A stretch of 64,000 nucleotides of DNA from CAYZJB01 sp964602985 (GTDB lineage: Bacteria > CLD3 > SB21). The notes beneath the pieces were generated by a model that saw nothing but the letters and a program-made list of their open reading frames with translations, had not been told where the DNA came from and did no database searches. The position numbers and the translations under genes were made by a program. The stretch spans positions 1 to 64,000 of the forward strand of contig CAZRTJ010000008.1 of assembly GCA_964602985.1 (NCBI GenBank), given 5' to 3'. Positions 34,943 through 43,917 of the stretch are shown piece after piece (position 1 is the first letter of the stretch; each line of letters begins with the position of its first letter).

Positions 34943-35935
34943 ATGGATGTCCGTACCCAGTACCTCGGATTGCAGTTACAAAATCCGCTTGTCCTATCTG
35001 CGTCGCCGTTGTCGTACGATCTGGACACCGTCCGCAGAGCTGAAGAAGCCGGCGCATCCGCTCTTGTGATGTATTCGCTCTTCGAGGAGCAGATCAATCA
35101 CGAAGTTGCAGAGGTCGATCACTTTCTCAATATCCATAACGAGAGTTATGCCGAGGCGATCAGCTATTTTCCCGAGCCGGGAGCGTTTCACAACCTCTAT
35201 GCAGAGGAATATCTCGAACATATTCAGAGGCTGAAGGCCGCGGTGCAGATGCCAATCATCGCCAGCCTGAACGGTGTTTCGGTGGGCGGATGGATGAATT
35301 ACGCCAAGAAGATGGAGGCCGCTGGCGCAGACGCGATCGAGCTGAATGTCTATTACGTTGCAACCGACCCGCAGATGTCTTCCGCCGACGTGGAAGAAGT
35401 GTACATCCAGGATTTGCGTTGCGTGAAATCCAGCGTCCAGATCCCCGTAGCGATCAAACTGTCCCCGTACTTCAGCTCGTTTGCGAATTTGGCGACGCGT
35501 TTGGATCAGGCCGGCGCCGATGGCTTGGTCCTGTTCAACCGATTCTACCAGCCCGACATTGATCTGGAAAATCTCGAGGTCGTTCCGAATCTCAAACTCA
35601 GTTCGTCGTTCGAACTGCGCTTGCCCTTGCGGTGGATTGCCATACTGTATGGCAAAATCCGCGCGAGTTTGGCCGCGACCAGCGGCGTGCACACCGCCAG
35701 GGACGTTCTCAAACTCGTCATGGCCGGCGCCGATGTCACCATGATGGCTTCGGTCCTGATCAAGGACGGTGTGGAGAAGATCTCATCGATCTTGACCGAT
35801 CTGAAGAGCTGGATGGAGGAACATGAGTACGCATCCCTTGCGCAAATGAAGGGAAGCATGAGCTACCGCAATGTCTCCGAACCCGCGGCTTTTGAGCGCG
35901 CCAACTACATCAAGACCCTGCAGAGCATTCACTAG
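34943..35935 (+). CDS. Dihydroorotate dehydrogenase-like flavoprotein
   Basis: 330 residues with the DHODH barrel: MDVRTQYLGLQLQNPLVLSASPLS at the start, NGVSVGGWMNYAKKMEAAGADAIELN in the middle, and IKLSPYFSSFANLATRLDQAGADGLVLFNRF and TSGVHTARDVLKLVMAGADVTMM, which give the FMN phosphate site. It keeps the barrel but lacks the strict class 1 or 2 N-terminus. A copy next to nifJ is common in Bacteroidota and related groups, so it probably has an electron-transfer role with NifJ rather than a role in pyrimidine synthesis. GAGG precedes the ATG at 34943. Confidence 0.85.
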   Translation: MDVRTQYLGLQLQNPLVLSASPLSYDLDTVRRAEEAGASALVMYSLFEEQINHEVAEVDHFLNIHNESYAEAISYFPEPGAFHNLYAEEYLEHIQRLKAAVQMPIIASLNGVSVGGWMNYAKKMEAAGADAIELNVYYVATDPQMSSADVEEVYIQDLRCVKSSVQIPVAIKLSPYFSSFANLATRLDQAGADGLVLFNRFYQPDIDLENLEVVPNLKLSSSFELRLPLRWIAILYGKIRASLAATSGVHTARDVLKLVMAGADVTMMASVLIKDGVEKISSILTDLKSWMEEHEYASLAQMKGSMSYRNVSEPAAFERANYIKTLQSIH

Positions 35936-36366
35936 CTGCCGACGCGCGCCTGCCGCCGATTCATACGGTTCAGATATCGGCCCATCTCAGGAAGAATGCG
36001 GTCAAAAATGCTGGCGGTCTCCGCCAAACGCATGATCATGCGCTCGTCTTCCAAACGTGTGCCGTGCTCGATACCGGCGCAGATATCATCAAGGTCTTCC
36101 GCCAGATGTCTCAGCATCAGATTGTAGTACTCCAGATTCCGGAGAAGCGTGGGAAATGTCTTCCGCTCGGAAAAGTTCACCGTCTTGAGACTGACACCGA
36201 GTTCATCGAGACGATGGATCACATGACCGACTCGTTCCGCCGTTTCCTCAATGTCCAATTCCCGCTCGCGCTTGTTCTTCCGATTTAACTTCGTCACCAA
36301 CTGGTTCATCTGATCCGACAGGCGGTGTGCCTTCTCGGCCAGTCTGCGACTGGACTTGCTTATCAC
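35932..36366 (-). CDS. Helical hypothetical protein
   Basis: 144 residues, nearly all helical and charged, with basic KNRKNKRERE-type patches after residue 25 and leucine-rich amphipathic helices (LLRNLEYYNLMLRHLAEDL). It resembles a coiled-coil bundle. No family name comes to mind. The start ATG overlaps the stop of the universal stress protein gene (ATGA), and its stop overlaps the convergent DHODH-like gene by four bases. It is the last gene of the operon with BCCP, Crp/Fnr and Usp. Confidence 0.6.
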   Translation of the reverse strand: MISKSSRRLAEKAHRLSDQMNQLVTKLNRKNKRERELDIEETAERVGHVIHRLDELGVSLKTVNFSERKTFPTLLRNLEYYNLMLRHLAEDLDDICAGIEHGTRLEDERMIMRLAETASIFDRILPEMGRYLNRMNRRQARVGS

Positions 36367-37208
36367 AAACTCACCCCCTTTCGCAGCGTTAGGACCGGAA
36401 CTCGACTGAAATTTACAACATCTTCTGCCGTGCTTCCCAGGAAGGTCTTCCGCACGTCGGTCTGTCCATGCGTACCAATGGCGATCAGATCGGCAGACTC
36501 CGACTGCGACAGACGGTCGAGTCCTCCATGTACCGAACTGTGTGCAACGATTTCCGTGCGAAGGCGCACCCCGCGCAGATCGAAAGAAGACAGGAAATGA
36601 CGAAACGACTCCTCGACCACGCTTTCTTCCAACGCCTGACGGTCGATGTGCGCCGCGATCAGATCGGCGTCGAACTCCCGCGCCATGGCGAGAACCGCCG
36701 GCATGATCGCCTGACTGACCGACGAAAAATCGACACCAAATAGAATTTTGCGAAATCCCTTGAAGGCACAGTGCTCACGCACCGTGAGGACAGGCTCCTC
36801 TGCATGCCGGACGACCCGCTCCGCATTGCTTCCCATGAAGAAACTCGAAAGATTCGATCGCCCTCTCGTCCCCATGACAATGAGATCTGCTTTCTCGCGC
36901 TTGGCCGCCTCGACGATTTCATGGTAGGCGCGGCCAACCGCGTGGACGGTCCGGATGGTCAAATCCGACGGGAGTGTGCGACGGAGATCATTCAATTGAT
37001 CAGCCGATACATTCCGAATCTCGTCCACGAGATTCTGAGGTCCGCGATAACCAAAGGCAGCGGATTGGCTGATCATATGAGAGTACTCGTCACAGTGAAG
37101 AACGATCAGGGTCGCGCCATATCTCCTTGCAATGGAAACAGCATAATCCAAGGCCAGACGCGCAATGGGAGAAAAATCGGTGGGATACAGGATGGTTCGT
37201 ATCTTCAT
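36363..37208 (-). CDS. Tandem universal stress protein
   Basis: 281 residues, two USP domains. The first begins MKIRTILYPTDFSPIARLALD and closes with GTRGRSNLSSFFMGSNAERVV. The second begins KGFRKILFGVDFSSVSQAIM and closes with GTHGQTDVRKTFLGSTAEDVV, so both nucleotide loops are intact. AAAGGAGG stands 5 bases before the start. It follows the Crp/Fnr regulator on the same strand, 83 bases downstream, and may be a target of it, as Usp genes often are in anaerobic FNR regulons. Confidence 0.9.
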   Translation of the reverse strand: MKIRTILYPTDFSPIARLALDYAVSIARRYGATLIVLHCDEYSHMISQSAAFGYRGPQNLVDEIRNVSADQLNDLRRTLPSDLTIRTVHAVGRAYHEIVEAAKREKADLIVMGTRGRSNLSSFFMGSNAERVVRHAEEPVLTVREHCAFKGFRKILFGVDFSSVSQAIMPAVLAMAREFDADLIAAHIDRQALEESVVEESFRHFLSSFDLRGVRLRTEIVAHSSVHGGLDRLSQSESADLIAIGTHGQTDVRKTFLGSTAEDVVNFSRVPVLTLRKGVSL

Positions 37209-37291
37209 ACGGCCTCCTTTCAACCCTAGAGTATGCGAAAGAGACGATCCGTGACAGGACTTTCCTCAGGAAATGGGAAAGGCGGGCAAGT

Positions 37292-38002
37292 CTAATCGGA
37301 TATATTGGCGGCTTCCAAAAGACTGCTGGAGTCGAGAATGCGAATCTTCTTGCCTTCGAGTTCTATGAGGCCGCCGCTCTTGAAGTCCGAGAGGAGTCGA
37401 ATGACAGTTTCTGTTGCAGTCCCTACGAGATTGGCAATATCCTCACGCGACATAGTGGCCTTGAGCGTCTTGCCGTCGCCGTCCACACCTGAGAATTCCT
37501 TGAGCATGAGAAGAGTCTCTGCCAGACGCTCGCGCACCGTGTGATACGCCATGTTGAGCAGACGCGACTCAGCTTCCAAGGTGTCGTGCGAAAGCAATTC
37601 CACAACCTTGATCATCAGAGAGGATTTCGACTGAACGAGATTCATGAAGACTGTCCGGGGGATGAAACATACCGTCGTGTCCTCCAGGGCGGTCGCCGTC
37701 TGAGAGTAAGACGACCCCGAGAGGAGTGACGCGTGACCCAATGCGCTTCCGGCTTTGGCAAGACGGACAATTTGCTCTTTGCCGTCTTCGTTGATTTTTC
37801 CCAGTTTGACCAATCCCTGACTGATGCAGAAGAGTCCGGTGGGAGTCGTTCCTTCGTAGAAAATCACCTGACCCTTCTTGTATACGTTGCCACACTTGTT
37901 GGCAGACAAACTGGATAGCTCGCCCGTCTGCAAGTCCCCGAAGAGAGAATTCACCCGCGACTGACAGTTCTGACACGCAGGAAATTCGATGCGGTGCTTC
38001 AT
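37292..38002 (-). CDS. Crp/Fnr family transcriptional regulator
   Basis: 236 residues. Residues 1-40 have cysteines at 10, 13 and 37 (ACQNCQS and NKCGN), a layout like the N-terminal cluster region of FNR, with further cysteines in FCISQG and TTVCFI that could act as a fourth ligand. The cyclic-nucleotide-binding barrel is at about 40-150, and the winged helix has ERLAETLLML and MSREDIANLVGTATETVIRLLSDFK near residues 168-212. A regulator of anaerobic metabolism is the reasonable reading, but oxygen sensing has to be shown. It follows the BCCP gene by 3 bases, so the two are co-transcribed. Confidence 0.88.
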   Translation of the reverse strand: MKHRIEFPACQNCQSRVNSLFGDLQTGELSSLSANKCGNVYKKGQVIFYEGTTPTGLFCISQGLVKLGKINEDGKEQIVRLAKAGSALGHASLLSGSSYSQTATALEDTTVCFIPRTVFMNLVQSKSSLMIKVVELLSHDTLEAESRLLNMAYHTVRERLAETLLMLKEFSGVDGDGKTLKATMSREDIANLVGTATETVIRLLSDFKSGGLIELEGKKIRILDSSSLLEAANISD

Positions 38003-38005
38003 CGC

Positions 38006-38509
38006 TTACTCCACGACAAAAAGGACTTGGCCTTTTTCGACGTTTTGACCCTCCGTGACCAAAACCTGCCGTACGACACCCGATACGGGACTCTTCATCT
38101 CATTTTCCATTTTCATCGCTTCCAGCAAGACCACCCCTTGTCCTTCCTGGACTGCATCGCCTTCACCTGCAAGGATCTTCGTGACCAATCCAGGAATCGG
38201 TGCCTTGGCCTCACCTGCTATGTGGACCTGATCGACACCGATCAGTGTCCGCATCATGAAGGTCCGCTCGTCCTCTACATGGAATGGATATCGGTAACCA
38301 CGCATATGCACGGCATATTCCAAACCCTTCTTGTCAATGATAACGCGATAGGATTCGTGACCCACCAGCATGGAGTACACAGAACCACCCACATGCCGAA
38401 AATCGACGTCGAACTCTGAATTCTGTCCAACTCTGACTTTCAGGCGATCCCCGACATCCACTACCTCGATATCCAGGACCTGACGGGAAGATGAGACTTT
38501 ATAATTCAT
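38006..38509 (-). CDS. Biotin carboxyl carrier (biotinyl) domain protein
   Basis: 167 residues. The C-terminal half is a biotinyl domain, with the modified lysine Lys133 in EAMKMENEM and the pattern APIPGLVTKILAGEGDAVQEGQ. The N-terminal half is the extension seen in the carrier of propionyl-CoA, pyruvate or acyl-CoA carboxylases. No carboxylase, transcarboxylase or decarboxylase gene is adjacent, so its partner enzyme is encoded elsewhere. The start at 38509 follows the homology; upstream in-frame codons to 38560 have no ribosome site. Confidence 0.85.
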   Translation of the reverse strand: MNYKVSSSRQVLDIEVVDVGDRLKVRVGQNSEFDVDFRHVGGSVYSMLVGHESYRVIIDKKGLEYAVHMRGYRYPFHVEDERTFMMRTLIGVDQVHIAGEAKAPIPGLVTKILAGEGDAVQEGQGVVLLEAMKMENEMKSPVSGVVRQVLVTEGQNVEKGQVLFVVE

Positions 38510-38534
38510 AGCAGAACGAAATTTGCCGATTAAA

Positions 38535-38548
38535 CTAATGAACATTAG
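38535..38548. repeat. Short inverted repeat between the divergent BCCP and ROK genes
   Basis: CTAATG-AA-CATTAG is a perfect dyad with six-base arms, 26 bases upstream of the BCCP start. It may be an operator for the BCCP-Crp operon or a chance palindrome. Confidence 0.25.
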
Positions 38549-38628
38549 CTTTCGACACAACGAAAATAATTGAATTCCCCGGCAATTATTGACAGATTAC
38601 CCGATCTTAAATAACAAGGCAGGCAACC

Positions 38629-39591
38629 ATGAAGTGCGCTGTTGGTCTGGACCTGGGTGGCACCAGCCTTAAGTATGGATTGGTATTGGCCACTGGTGCC
38701 GTCCTCCGGAAAGGCGAACGCGCTGTACCGGTGGATGCGGGCAGGTCAGGCGTATTCGATTGCATGAGGGGCGCTATGGAGGATGCCTTCGGGTGGGCGC
38801 GAGACGAATCTGTGCAGATTGTTGGTATTGGCGCTGGGTGTCCCGGCACGATCGATGTCCAACAAGGTATTTCACTGGGTCCGACACCACACCTGCCCGA
38901 TTGGGAAGATGCGCCAATACGGTCGATGTTACAGTCTGCTTCTGGCCTTCCCGCTTGGATTGACAACGATGCGAACATGGCCGCCTATGCGGAGGCTATG
39001 ACTGGAGCAGGTCGCGGCCATCACACTGTCGTGATGTTGACTCTGGGGACTGGGATCGGGGGGGGTATCGTGCTGGACGGTCAGGTATATCGAGGCGCCA
39101 TGTTCAATGGAGCTGAGTTGGGACATATTGTGATTGAGACGAACGGACGCCCCTGCCCCTGCGGAAATCACGGATGCTTGGAAAGATATGCTGGAGGAAA
39201 GGCTATGGTCGATGACGCGGAACAAACGATCCTTGAAGGTCATCCTTCTTTACTAGTATCAGGACAGATCACACCTCTCTCCATCTTTCAAGCCGCCGGT
39301 TTGCGAGATCCCGTCGCCAAGGAGATCGTCAAACGAGCGACGTCCAGCCTGGCCGCGGGCCTGTCCACCATAGCCAATATCCTTAATCCAAACATCCTCA
39401 TCCTCGGGGGAGGGATTTCCAACGCGGGAAGTGATCTTCTGCAGCCTGTTTGCCATGAACTTGAGGGTCGCCTGATGAAACCGATGAAGAATAGGATGCG
39501 TCTCGTTCTTGCACAGATGGGAAACGATGCGGGAATCGTTGGATCGGCACTCATGGCGTTTCGTGAACTCGGCATATCACTGGAAGGATGA
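38629..39591 (+). CDS. ROK family sugar kinase (glucokinase-like)
   Basis: 320 residues. MKCAVGLDLGGTSLKYGLV holds the ATP-phosphate loop (DLGGT). The ROK signature and zinc site is CPCGNHGCLE at about residues 174-183, preceded by the NGAELGHIV segment; the catalytic aspartate is in IDNDANMAAYAE. The enzyme phosphorylates glucose or a related hexose. No HTH domain is present, so it is an enzyme, not a repressor. AGG lies 7 bases before the ATG. The next gene starts four bases after its stop. Confidence 0.9.
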   Translation: MKCAVGLDLGGTSLKYGLVLATGAVLRKGERAVPVDAGRSGVFDCMRGAMEDAFGWARDESVQIVGIGAGCPGTIDVQQGISLGPTPHLPDWEDAPIRSMLQSASGLPAWIDNDANMAAYAEAMTGAGRGHHTVVMLTLGTGIGGGIVLDGQVYRGAMFNGAELGHIVIETNGRPCPCGNHGCLERYAGGKAMVDDAEQTILEGHPSLLVSGQITPLSIFQAAGLRDPVAKEIVKRATSSLAAGLSTIANILNPNILILGGGISNAGSDLLQPVCHELEGRLMKPMKNRMRLVLAQMGNDAGIVGSALMAFRELGISLEG

Positions 39592-39595
39592 GAGC

Positions 39596-41242
39596 ATGAA
39601 AAGGGTATCGTTCATAATTGCATTGCTTCTGGCATTCGTTGCGGGATGGAATGGTAACGATCCAACCATCACGCGAGAGTTGATTGCCGGCGCTGAGACG
39701 ATCATTGGTTTGCGATTTTCCGACACCCAGCGGGATTCGATGATGCAAGACCTGCTGGAACAGAGAGCCAGTTATGAAAACCTTCGCAGGCATACACTCC
39801 CCAATTCCGCTTTTCCATCCTTGTTGTTCGATCCGATTCCGCGCGGGTGGAAGCGCCCGGAGGGGCCTTCTGAATTCAGAATGACCGAGGCGAAAGCAGT
39901 CGATCTTCCTCGCGATCCAGACGACCTGGCTTTCTATTCGGTGAAGGAGCTTGGCTGGCTGATTCGGAACAAGAAGATCAACTCCCTGCGACTCACTGAA
40001 TTCTATCTCGATCGCTTGAAAAGATACGGCCCTAAATTAGAATGCGTGATTACAATAACAGAGGAACGTGCTCTCCAGGAAGCAAAACGTGCTGACGCTG
40101 AAATTGCAGCGGGGAATTACCGCGGTCCTTTGCACGGAATTCCCTACGGGATCAAAGATTTGTTTTCCACGCGGCAATATAGAACGACTTGGGGTGCACG
40201 ACCATACGAAAATCAGATGATCGATGAGGACGCGGCGGTCATCAGGAAACTGGAAGAAGCTGGCGCAGTCCTCATTGCCAAACTCTCTCTCGGCGCTTTG
40301 GCGTGGGGCGATGTGTGGTTTGGCGGCTTCACTCGCAACCCATGGGACTACAGCCAGGGATCAAGTGGTTCGTCGGCGGGGTCCGCTTCCGCCACGGCTG
40401 CAGGGCTTGTCGCTTTCTCGATTGGGACGGAGACGTGGGGATCGATCGTCTCGCCAGCCACTCGGTGCGGAGTGTCCGGACTGCGACCAACGTACGGGCG
40501 GGTCAGCCGCTCAGGAGCCATGGCGCTTGCGTGGAGTATGGACAAAGTCGGGCCAATCTGTCGAACCGTCGAAGACTGTGCAATTGTGTTCCAGGCAATT
40601 CATGGGCCGGATGGACTTGATCCATCGGTATTTGATTTTCCATTTCAGTACGATGACCGCAAAGACTGGAGGAAATTGAGAATTGCATATTTGAGATCGG
40701 AATTCGAACTCGACACGACCAACAGAGAGATGAACGCTCGCACCTTCGATTGGATACGCCGCCAGGGTGTGGAACTCATTCCGTTGGAACTTCCCAAACT
40801 GCCGTTTTCAGACCTGGCCTTCATGCTTTCTGCAGAAGCCGCCGCCGCTTTTGATGATCTCACCCGGTCCTGCCGTGACACGCTCATGGTTCGTCAGGTT
40901 CGTAATGCGTGGCCCAATGTCTTTCGGGCCGCCCGATTCATACCTGCCGTCGAGTACATTCAGGCGAGTCGACTGCGCAGAGATCTAGTTGATGAGTGGA
41001 ACAGGACCCTTGAGGGAGTCGACGTTTATCTTGCTCCCAGTTTCTCGGACAATCTGCTTCTGACCAACCTAACGGGGCACCCGTGCGTTGTGATGCCGCA
41101 GGGGACGGATTCCACAGGTAGGCCGGCAGTGAGTATCTCACTTGTCGGAAGGTTATTTGGTGAAGCGGACCTTTTGCTCGTCGCAAAGCGCCTTCAGGAA
41201 TCCTATGGCTTGTCTGGACGAAGGCCGATTCTTCGCATGTGA
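39596..41242 (+). CDS. Secreted amidase-signature enzyme
   Basis: 548 residues. A signal peptide, MKRVSFIIALLLAFVAGW, directs export. The amidase-signature core begins near residue 140 with the catalytic lysine in GIPYGIKDLF, the cis-serine in GSSGSSAGSASATAAG and the nucleophile serine in TETWGSIVSPATRCGVSGLRP-like segments, so the Ser-Ser-Lys triad is complete. It is not GatA: the signal peptide, the N-terminal extension and the missing GatBC neighbours exclude that. It would hydrolyse an amide in the periplasm. AAGGA precedes the ATG; it overlaps nothing but is close to the ROK stop. Confidence 0.85.
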   Translation: MKRVSFIIALLLAFVAGWNGNDPTITRELIAGAETIIGLRFSDTQRDSMMQDLLEQRASYENLRRHTLPNSAFPSLLFDPIPRGWKRPEGPSEFRMTEAKAVDLPRDPDDLAFYSVKELGWLIRNKKINSLRLTEFYLDRLKRYGPKLECVITITEERALQEAKRADAEIAAGNYRGPLHGIPYGIKDLFSTRQYRTTWGARPYENQMIDEDAAVIRKLEEAGAVLIAKLSLGALAWGDVWFGGFTRNPWDYSQGSSGSSAGSASATAAGLVAFSIGTETWGSIVSPATRCGVSGLRPTYGRVSRSGAMALAWSMDKVGPICRTVEDCAIVFQAIHGPDGLDPSVFDFPFQYDDRKDWRKLRIAYLRSEFELDTTNREMNARTFDWIRRQGVELIPLELPKLPFSDLAFMLSAEAAAAFDDLTRSCRDTLMVRQVRNAWPNVFRAARFIPAVEYIQASRLRRDLVDEWNRTLEGVDVYLAPSFSDNLLLTNLTGHPCVVMPQGTDSTGRPAVSISLVGRLFGEADLLLVAKRLQESYGLSGRRPILRM

Positions 41243-41444
41243 GGAAATTCGGCTAGTGATCTGCCTGGTACGGGCCCGCCAGTTAGCCGCAATGACCAAC
41301 TTCAAGCTAGATGGTATGCGTGCACCGCGGGATAGACGCGCAACCACAACGTCCATAGCAAATAAAAACAACTACTAAAGCCATGGAGCAGGGACAATGT
41401 CGATTGCGTCGTGGTTGGTACCGGAGAATCTTTGGAACTATTCG

Positions 41445-41476
41445 TTTGCGGGGCGACAACTTATTCGTTAGATTTT
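41445..41476 (+). promoter_or_regulatory. Bacteroidota-type promoter of tdk
   Basis: TTTG at 41445-41448, twenty bases, then TAGATTTT at 41469-41476 (seven of eight positions of TAnnTTTG). The transcript would start at or within a few bases of the ATG at 41481, so the message may be leaderless. The rest of the gap 41243-41444 shows nothing I can name. Confidence 0.5.
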
Positions 41477-41480
41477 GCGC

Positions 41481-42059
41481 ATGAATTACTTCAGTGTCAA
41501 TACTGGGTGGATTGAAGTAATCGCGGGAAGTATGTTCTCCGGTAAGTCTGAAGAACTCATCCGGCGATTGCGTCGGGCTGAAATCGCCAGACAGCGGGTA
41601 CAGGTTTTCAAGCCAGCCCTTGACAATCGATACTCTGACAGCCACATTGTTTCCCATTCCGAGCTTCGAATGCCTTCTGTGGCGATTGAGACCGCCCAGG
41701 ACATTTTGGACAAACTGGATCCCCGAACGGAAGTAATAGGCATCGATGAGGCCCAGTTTTTCGATGCCAACCTTGTTGCAGTTTGCAATCGCCTGGCAGA
41801 CATGGGAAAGAGGGTGATCGTAGCGGGTTTGGACAAAGACTATTTAGGTCAACCATTCGACCCAATGCCCCAACTTCTTGCAATAGCAGAGTACATAACT
41901 AAGACTCAGGCAATTTGTGTGGTGTGTGGTAATCCCGCTAACTACTCTCAACGTGTAATAGACAGTGAGGATCGTGTTCTCGTGGGTGCTACGGGAGTGT
42001 ACGAGGCCAGGTGTCGAAAGCACTTTGACCCACACCCTGTGGAATCGTCGAGTAAGTAA
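41481..42059 (+). CDS. tdk: Thymidine kinase
   Basis: 192 residues, type II thymidine kinase. The P-loop is GSMFSGKSEELIRRLRR at about residues 15-31; the Walker B-like DEAQFF stands near residue 90; zinc-lasso cysteines are in CVVCG and CRKH near the C-terminus. It phosphorylates thymidine for salvage. The ATG at 41481 has no ribosome site; the TTG two codons earlier was not used. It is three bases before obg, in an operon tdk-obg-epimerase. Confidence 0.93.
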   Translation: MNYFSVNTGWIEVIAGSMFSGKSEELIRRLRRAEIARQRVQVFKPALDNRYSDSHIVSHSELRMPSVAIETAQDILDKLDPRTEVIGIDEAQFFDANLVAVCNRLADMGKRVIVAGLDKDYLGQPFDPMPQLLAIAEYITKTQAICVVCGNPANYSQRVIDSEDRVLVGATGVYEARCRKHFDPHPVESSSK

Positions 42060-42061
42060 CT

Positions 42062-43036
42062 ATGTTTATTGACTTTGCTAGCGTTCGCATTAAGGCCGGC
42101 AATGGAGGAAAGGGTTGTATATCCTTTAGGCGTGAGAAGTATGTTCCCAAGGGAGGGCCGGACGGAGGCGACGGAGGCCGGGGAGGAAGCGTACTCTTTC
42201 AGGCAGATCGAAATCTCCACACCCTACAGGACATCGTTCATCATAGGACATTCAAAGCGACAAGTGGCGGAAATGGCTCGGGAAACAACCGGCACGGGGC
42301 CGATGCCGATGACATCACTATTAAGGTCCCTGTGGGGACGATTATCAGAGATGAAGAATCGGGGGGAGTCATTGCCGATTTGGTTGTACATGGAGATTCC
42401 GTTGTAGCTGCCAAGGGTGGCATTGGGGGACGTGGCAACACCTCATTCAAGTCTGCCACTAGGCGCACGCCTAGACATGCGGAGCCAGGGCGGCCTGGCG
42501 AAGACAGATCGGTCTCTCTGGAACTCAAGGTCTTGGCTGATGTCGGACTGGTCGGTTTCCCTAACGCGGGTAAGTCCACACTGCTATCTGTCATCAGCTC
42601 CGCCAGGCCGAAGATCGCGGAATATCCCTTCACGACATTGACACCAAATCTCGGAATAGTCAAACTACCGGGCTTCAAGAGTATTGTTGTTGCGGATATT
42701 CCCGGGCTGATTGAGGGCGCACACGCAGGCAAGGGTCTGGGAATTCAGTTCCTCCGACATGTCGAGCGTACGCATTTGCTGACATTCCTGATCGATACTC
42801 AGGCTGAGGATATAGAGCACGATTATTCTATTATTAAAAAAGAACTTAGAGAGTTCAATTCTCGACTGCTCAGAAGGAAGAGAATTGTAGTCCTCACGAA
42901 GAGTGACCTCACAATCGTACCGACCAGGCGCCGCAAGATGAAAGACGGGACGGCGGTGTATACGATTTCCTCCGTCACGGGGAGTGGAATTGAAGAGCTG
43001 AAGCGCATTTGGTGGAAGATTATTCATAGGTCGTGA
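42062..43036 (+). CDS. obgE: GTPase Obg (ribosome assembly)
   Basis: 324 residues. The Obg fold (FIDFASVRIKAGNGGKGCIS with many glycines, up to residue 155) precedes the G domain. G1 is GFPNAGKST, G3 DIPGLIEGA, G4 TKSD and G5 SSVTG. An OCT extension is missing, as in the short Obg forms. It is a late 50S-assembly GTPase. It sits two bases downstream of tdk, and its end overlaps the GTG of the epimerase gene. Confidence 0.96.
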   Translation: MFIDFASVRIKAGNGGKGCISFRREKYVPKGGPDGGDGGRGGSVLFQADRNLHTLQDIVHHRTFKATSGGNGSGNNRHGADADDITIKVPVGTIIRDEESGGVIADLVVHGDSVVAAKGGIGGRGNTSFKSATRRTPRHAEPGRPGEDRSVSLELKVLADVGLVGFPNAGKSTLLSVISSARPKIAEYPFTTLTPNLGIVKLPGFKSIVVADIPGLIEGAHAGKGLGIQFLRHVERTHLLTFLIDTQAEDIEHDYSIIKKELREFNSRLLRRKRIVVLTKSDLTIVPTRRRKMKDGTAVYTISSVTGSGIEELKRIWWKIIHRS

Positions 43037-43917
43037 AAATCTTCGTAACAGGGGGCACCGGATTTCTCGGGCGCCAGGTAATAGCCAAACTCAATCAGCT
43101 GGGACATATAACTGTCATTGCCACAAGGGGCGGACATACCCTTCCCGAAGGGCGAACCATACACTGGGACGCACGGAGCCTGGGATCTTGGACCAGCGAG
43201 TTAGAAAAATGTGACGCTGTCGTCAATCTGGCAGGCGAGTCACTGGCTCGCAAGCGATGGAATCCGCGATTCAAGGATACCCTTCGCTCAAGTCGCGTGG
43301 ACGTGACACGATTGCTGGTAAGAGCTTGCGAAAATTCCAATGTCAGAACATTTGTCACAGCCAGTGCGGTCGGGTACTATGGTCATTGCGGCGAGGAGAT
43401 CGTTACCGAGTCTCATCCGGCGTCGTCGGATTTCCTCGGGCGCCTCTGTGAGGACTGGGAATCCGCCTCGGCCGATTTTCGACATCGACTCATTCAAATG
43501 CGAATCGGCATTGTCCTTGGCCGTAACGGTGGCGCATTGCAGGAACTTCTTCGCCCCTTCCGCTGGTTTGTCGGTGGGCATCTCGGCTCGGGGAGACAAT
43601 TTTTCCCATGGATCCATATTGACGACGTGGTGGGAGGGCTGATTTACCTCTTGGAATCCCCCCATATGTCTGGCGCGTTCAATTTCTCCGCCCCCAACCC
43701 CGTTCGCATGAGCGAGTTTTGTGCGCGTGTGGGTCAGCTCATGGGGCGCCCCTCTTGGGCCCATGTCCCAAGTCCGGTCTTGAGGATCCTCGTGGGAGAA
43801 TTCGCAATGGCGCTGTTGAACGGGCAACGGTCTGTCCCTAAGCGACTCTTGGAATCCGGATACCAGTTCCAATACGCAGAAGTGGACGCGGCCCTCCGCA
43901 ACCTGCTTACTCGTTGA
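43033..43917 (+). CDS. TIGR01777 family SDR epimerase (SDR39U1-like)
   Basis: 294 residues. The NAD-binding TGGTGFLG is at residues 6-13. The segment VVNLAGESLARKRWNPRFKD and the SAVGYYGHCGEE motif near residue 115 are typical of the TIGR01777 group. FPWIHIDDVVGGLIYLLE follows. The start is GTG overlapping the obg stop (GTGA). The substrate is unknown; the family is widespread and often next to unrelated genes. Its stop overlaps the end of the convergent giant protein gene by 11 bases. Confidence 0.88.
   Translation: MKIFVTGGTGFLGRQVIAKLNQLGHITVIATRGGHTLPEGRTIHWDARSLGSWTSELEKCDAVVNLAGESLARKRWNPRFKDTLRSSRVDVTRLLVRACENSNVRTFVTASAVGYYGHCGEEIVTESHPASSDFLGRLCEDWESASADFRHRLIQMRIGIVLGRNGGALQELLRPFRWFVGGHLGSGRQFFPWIHIDDVVGGLIYLLESPHMSGAFNFSAPNPVRMSEFCARVGQLMGRPSWAHVPSPVLRILVGEFAMALLNGQRSVPKRLLESGYQFQYAEVDAALRNLLTR

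Noticed and set aside
39596..41242. GatA subunit of Glu-tRNA(Gln) amidotransferase
   Set aside because: A signal peptide, a long N-terminal extension and no gatB/gatC nearby; a secreted amidase fits better.
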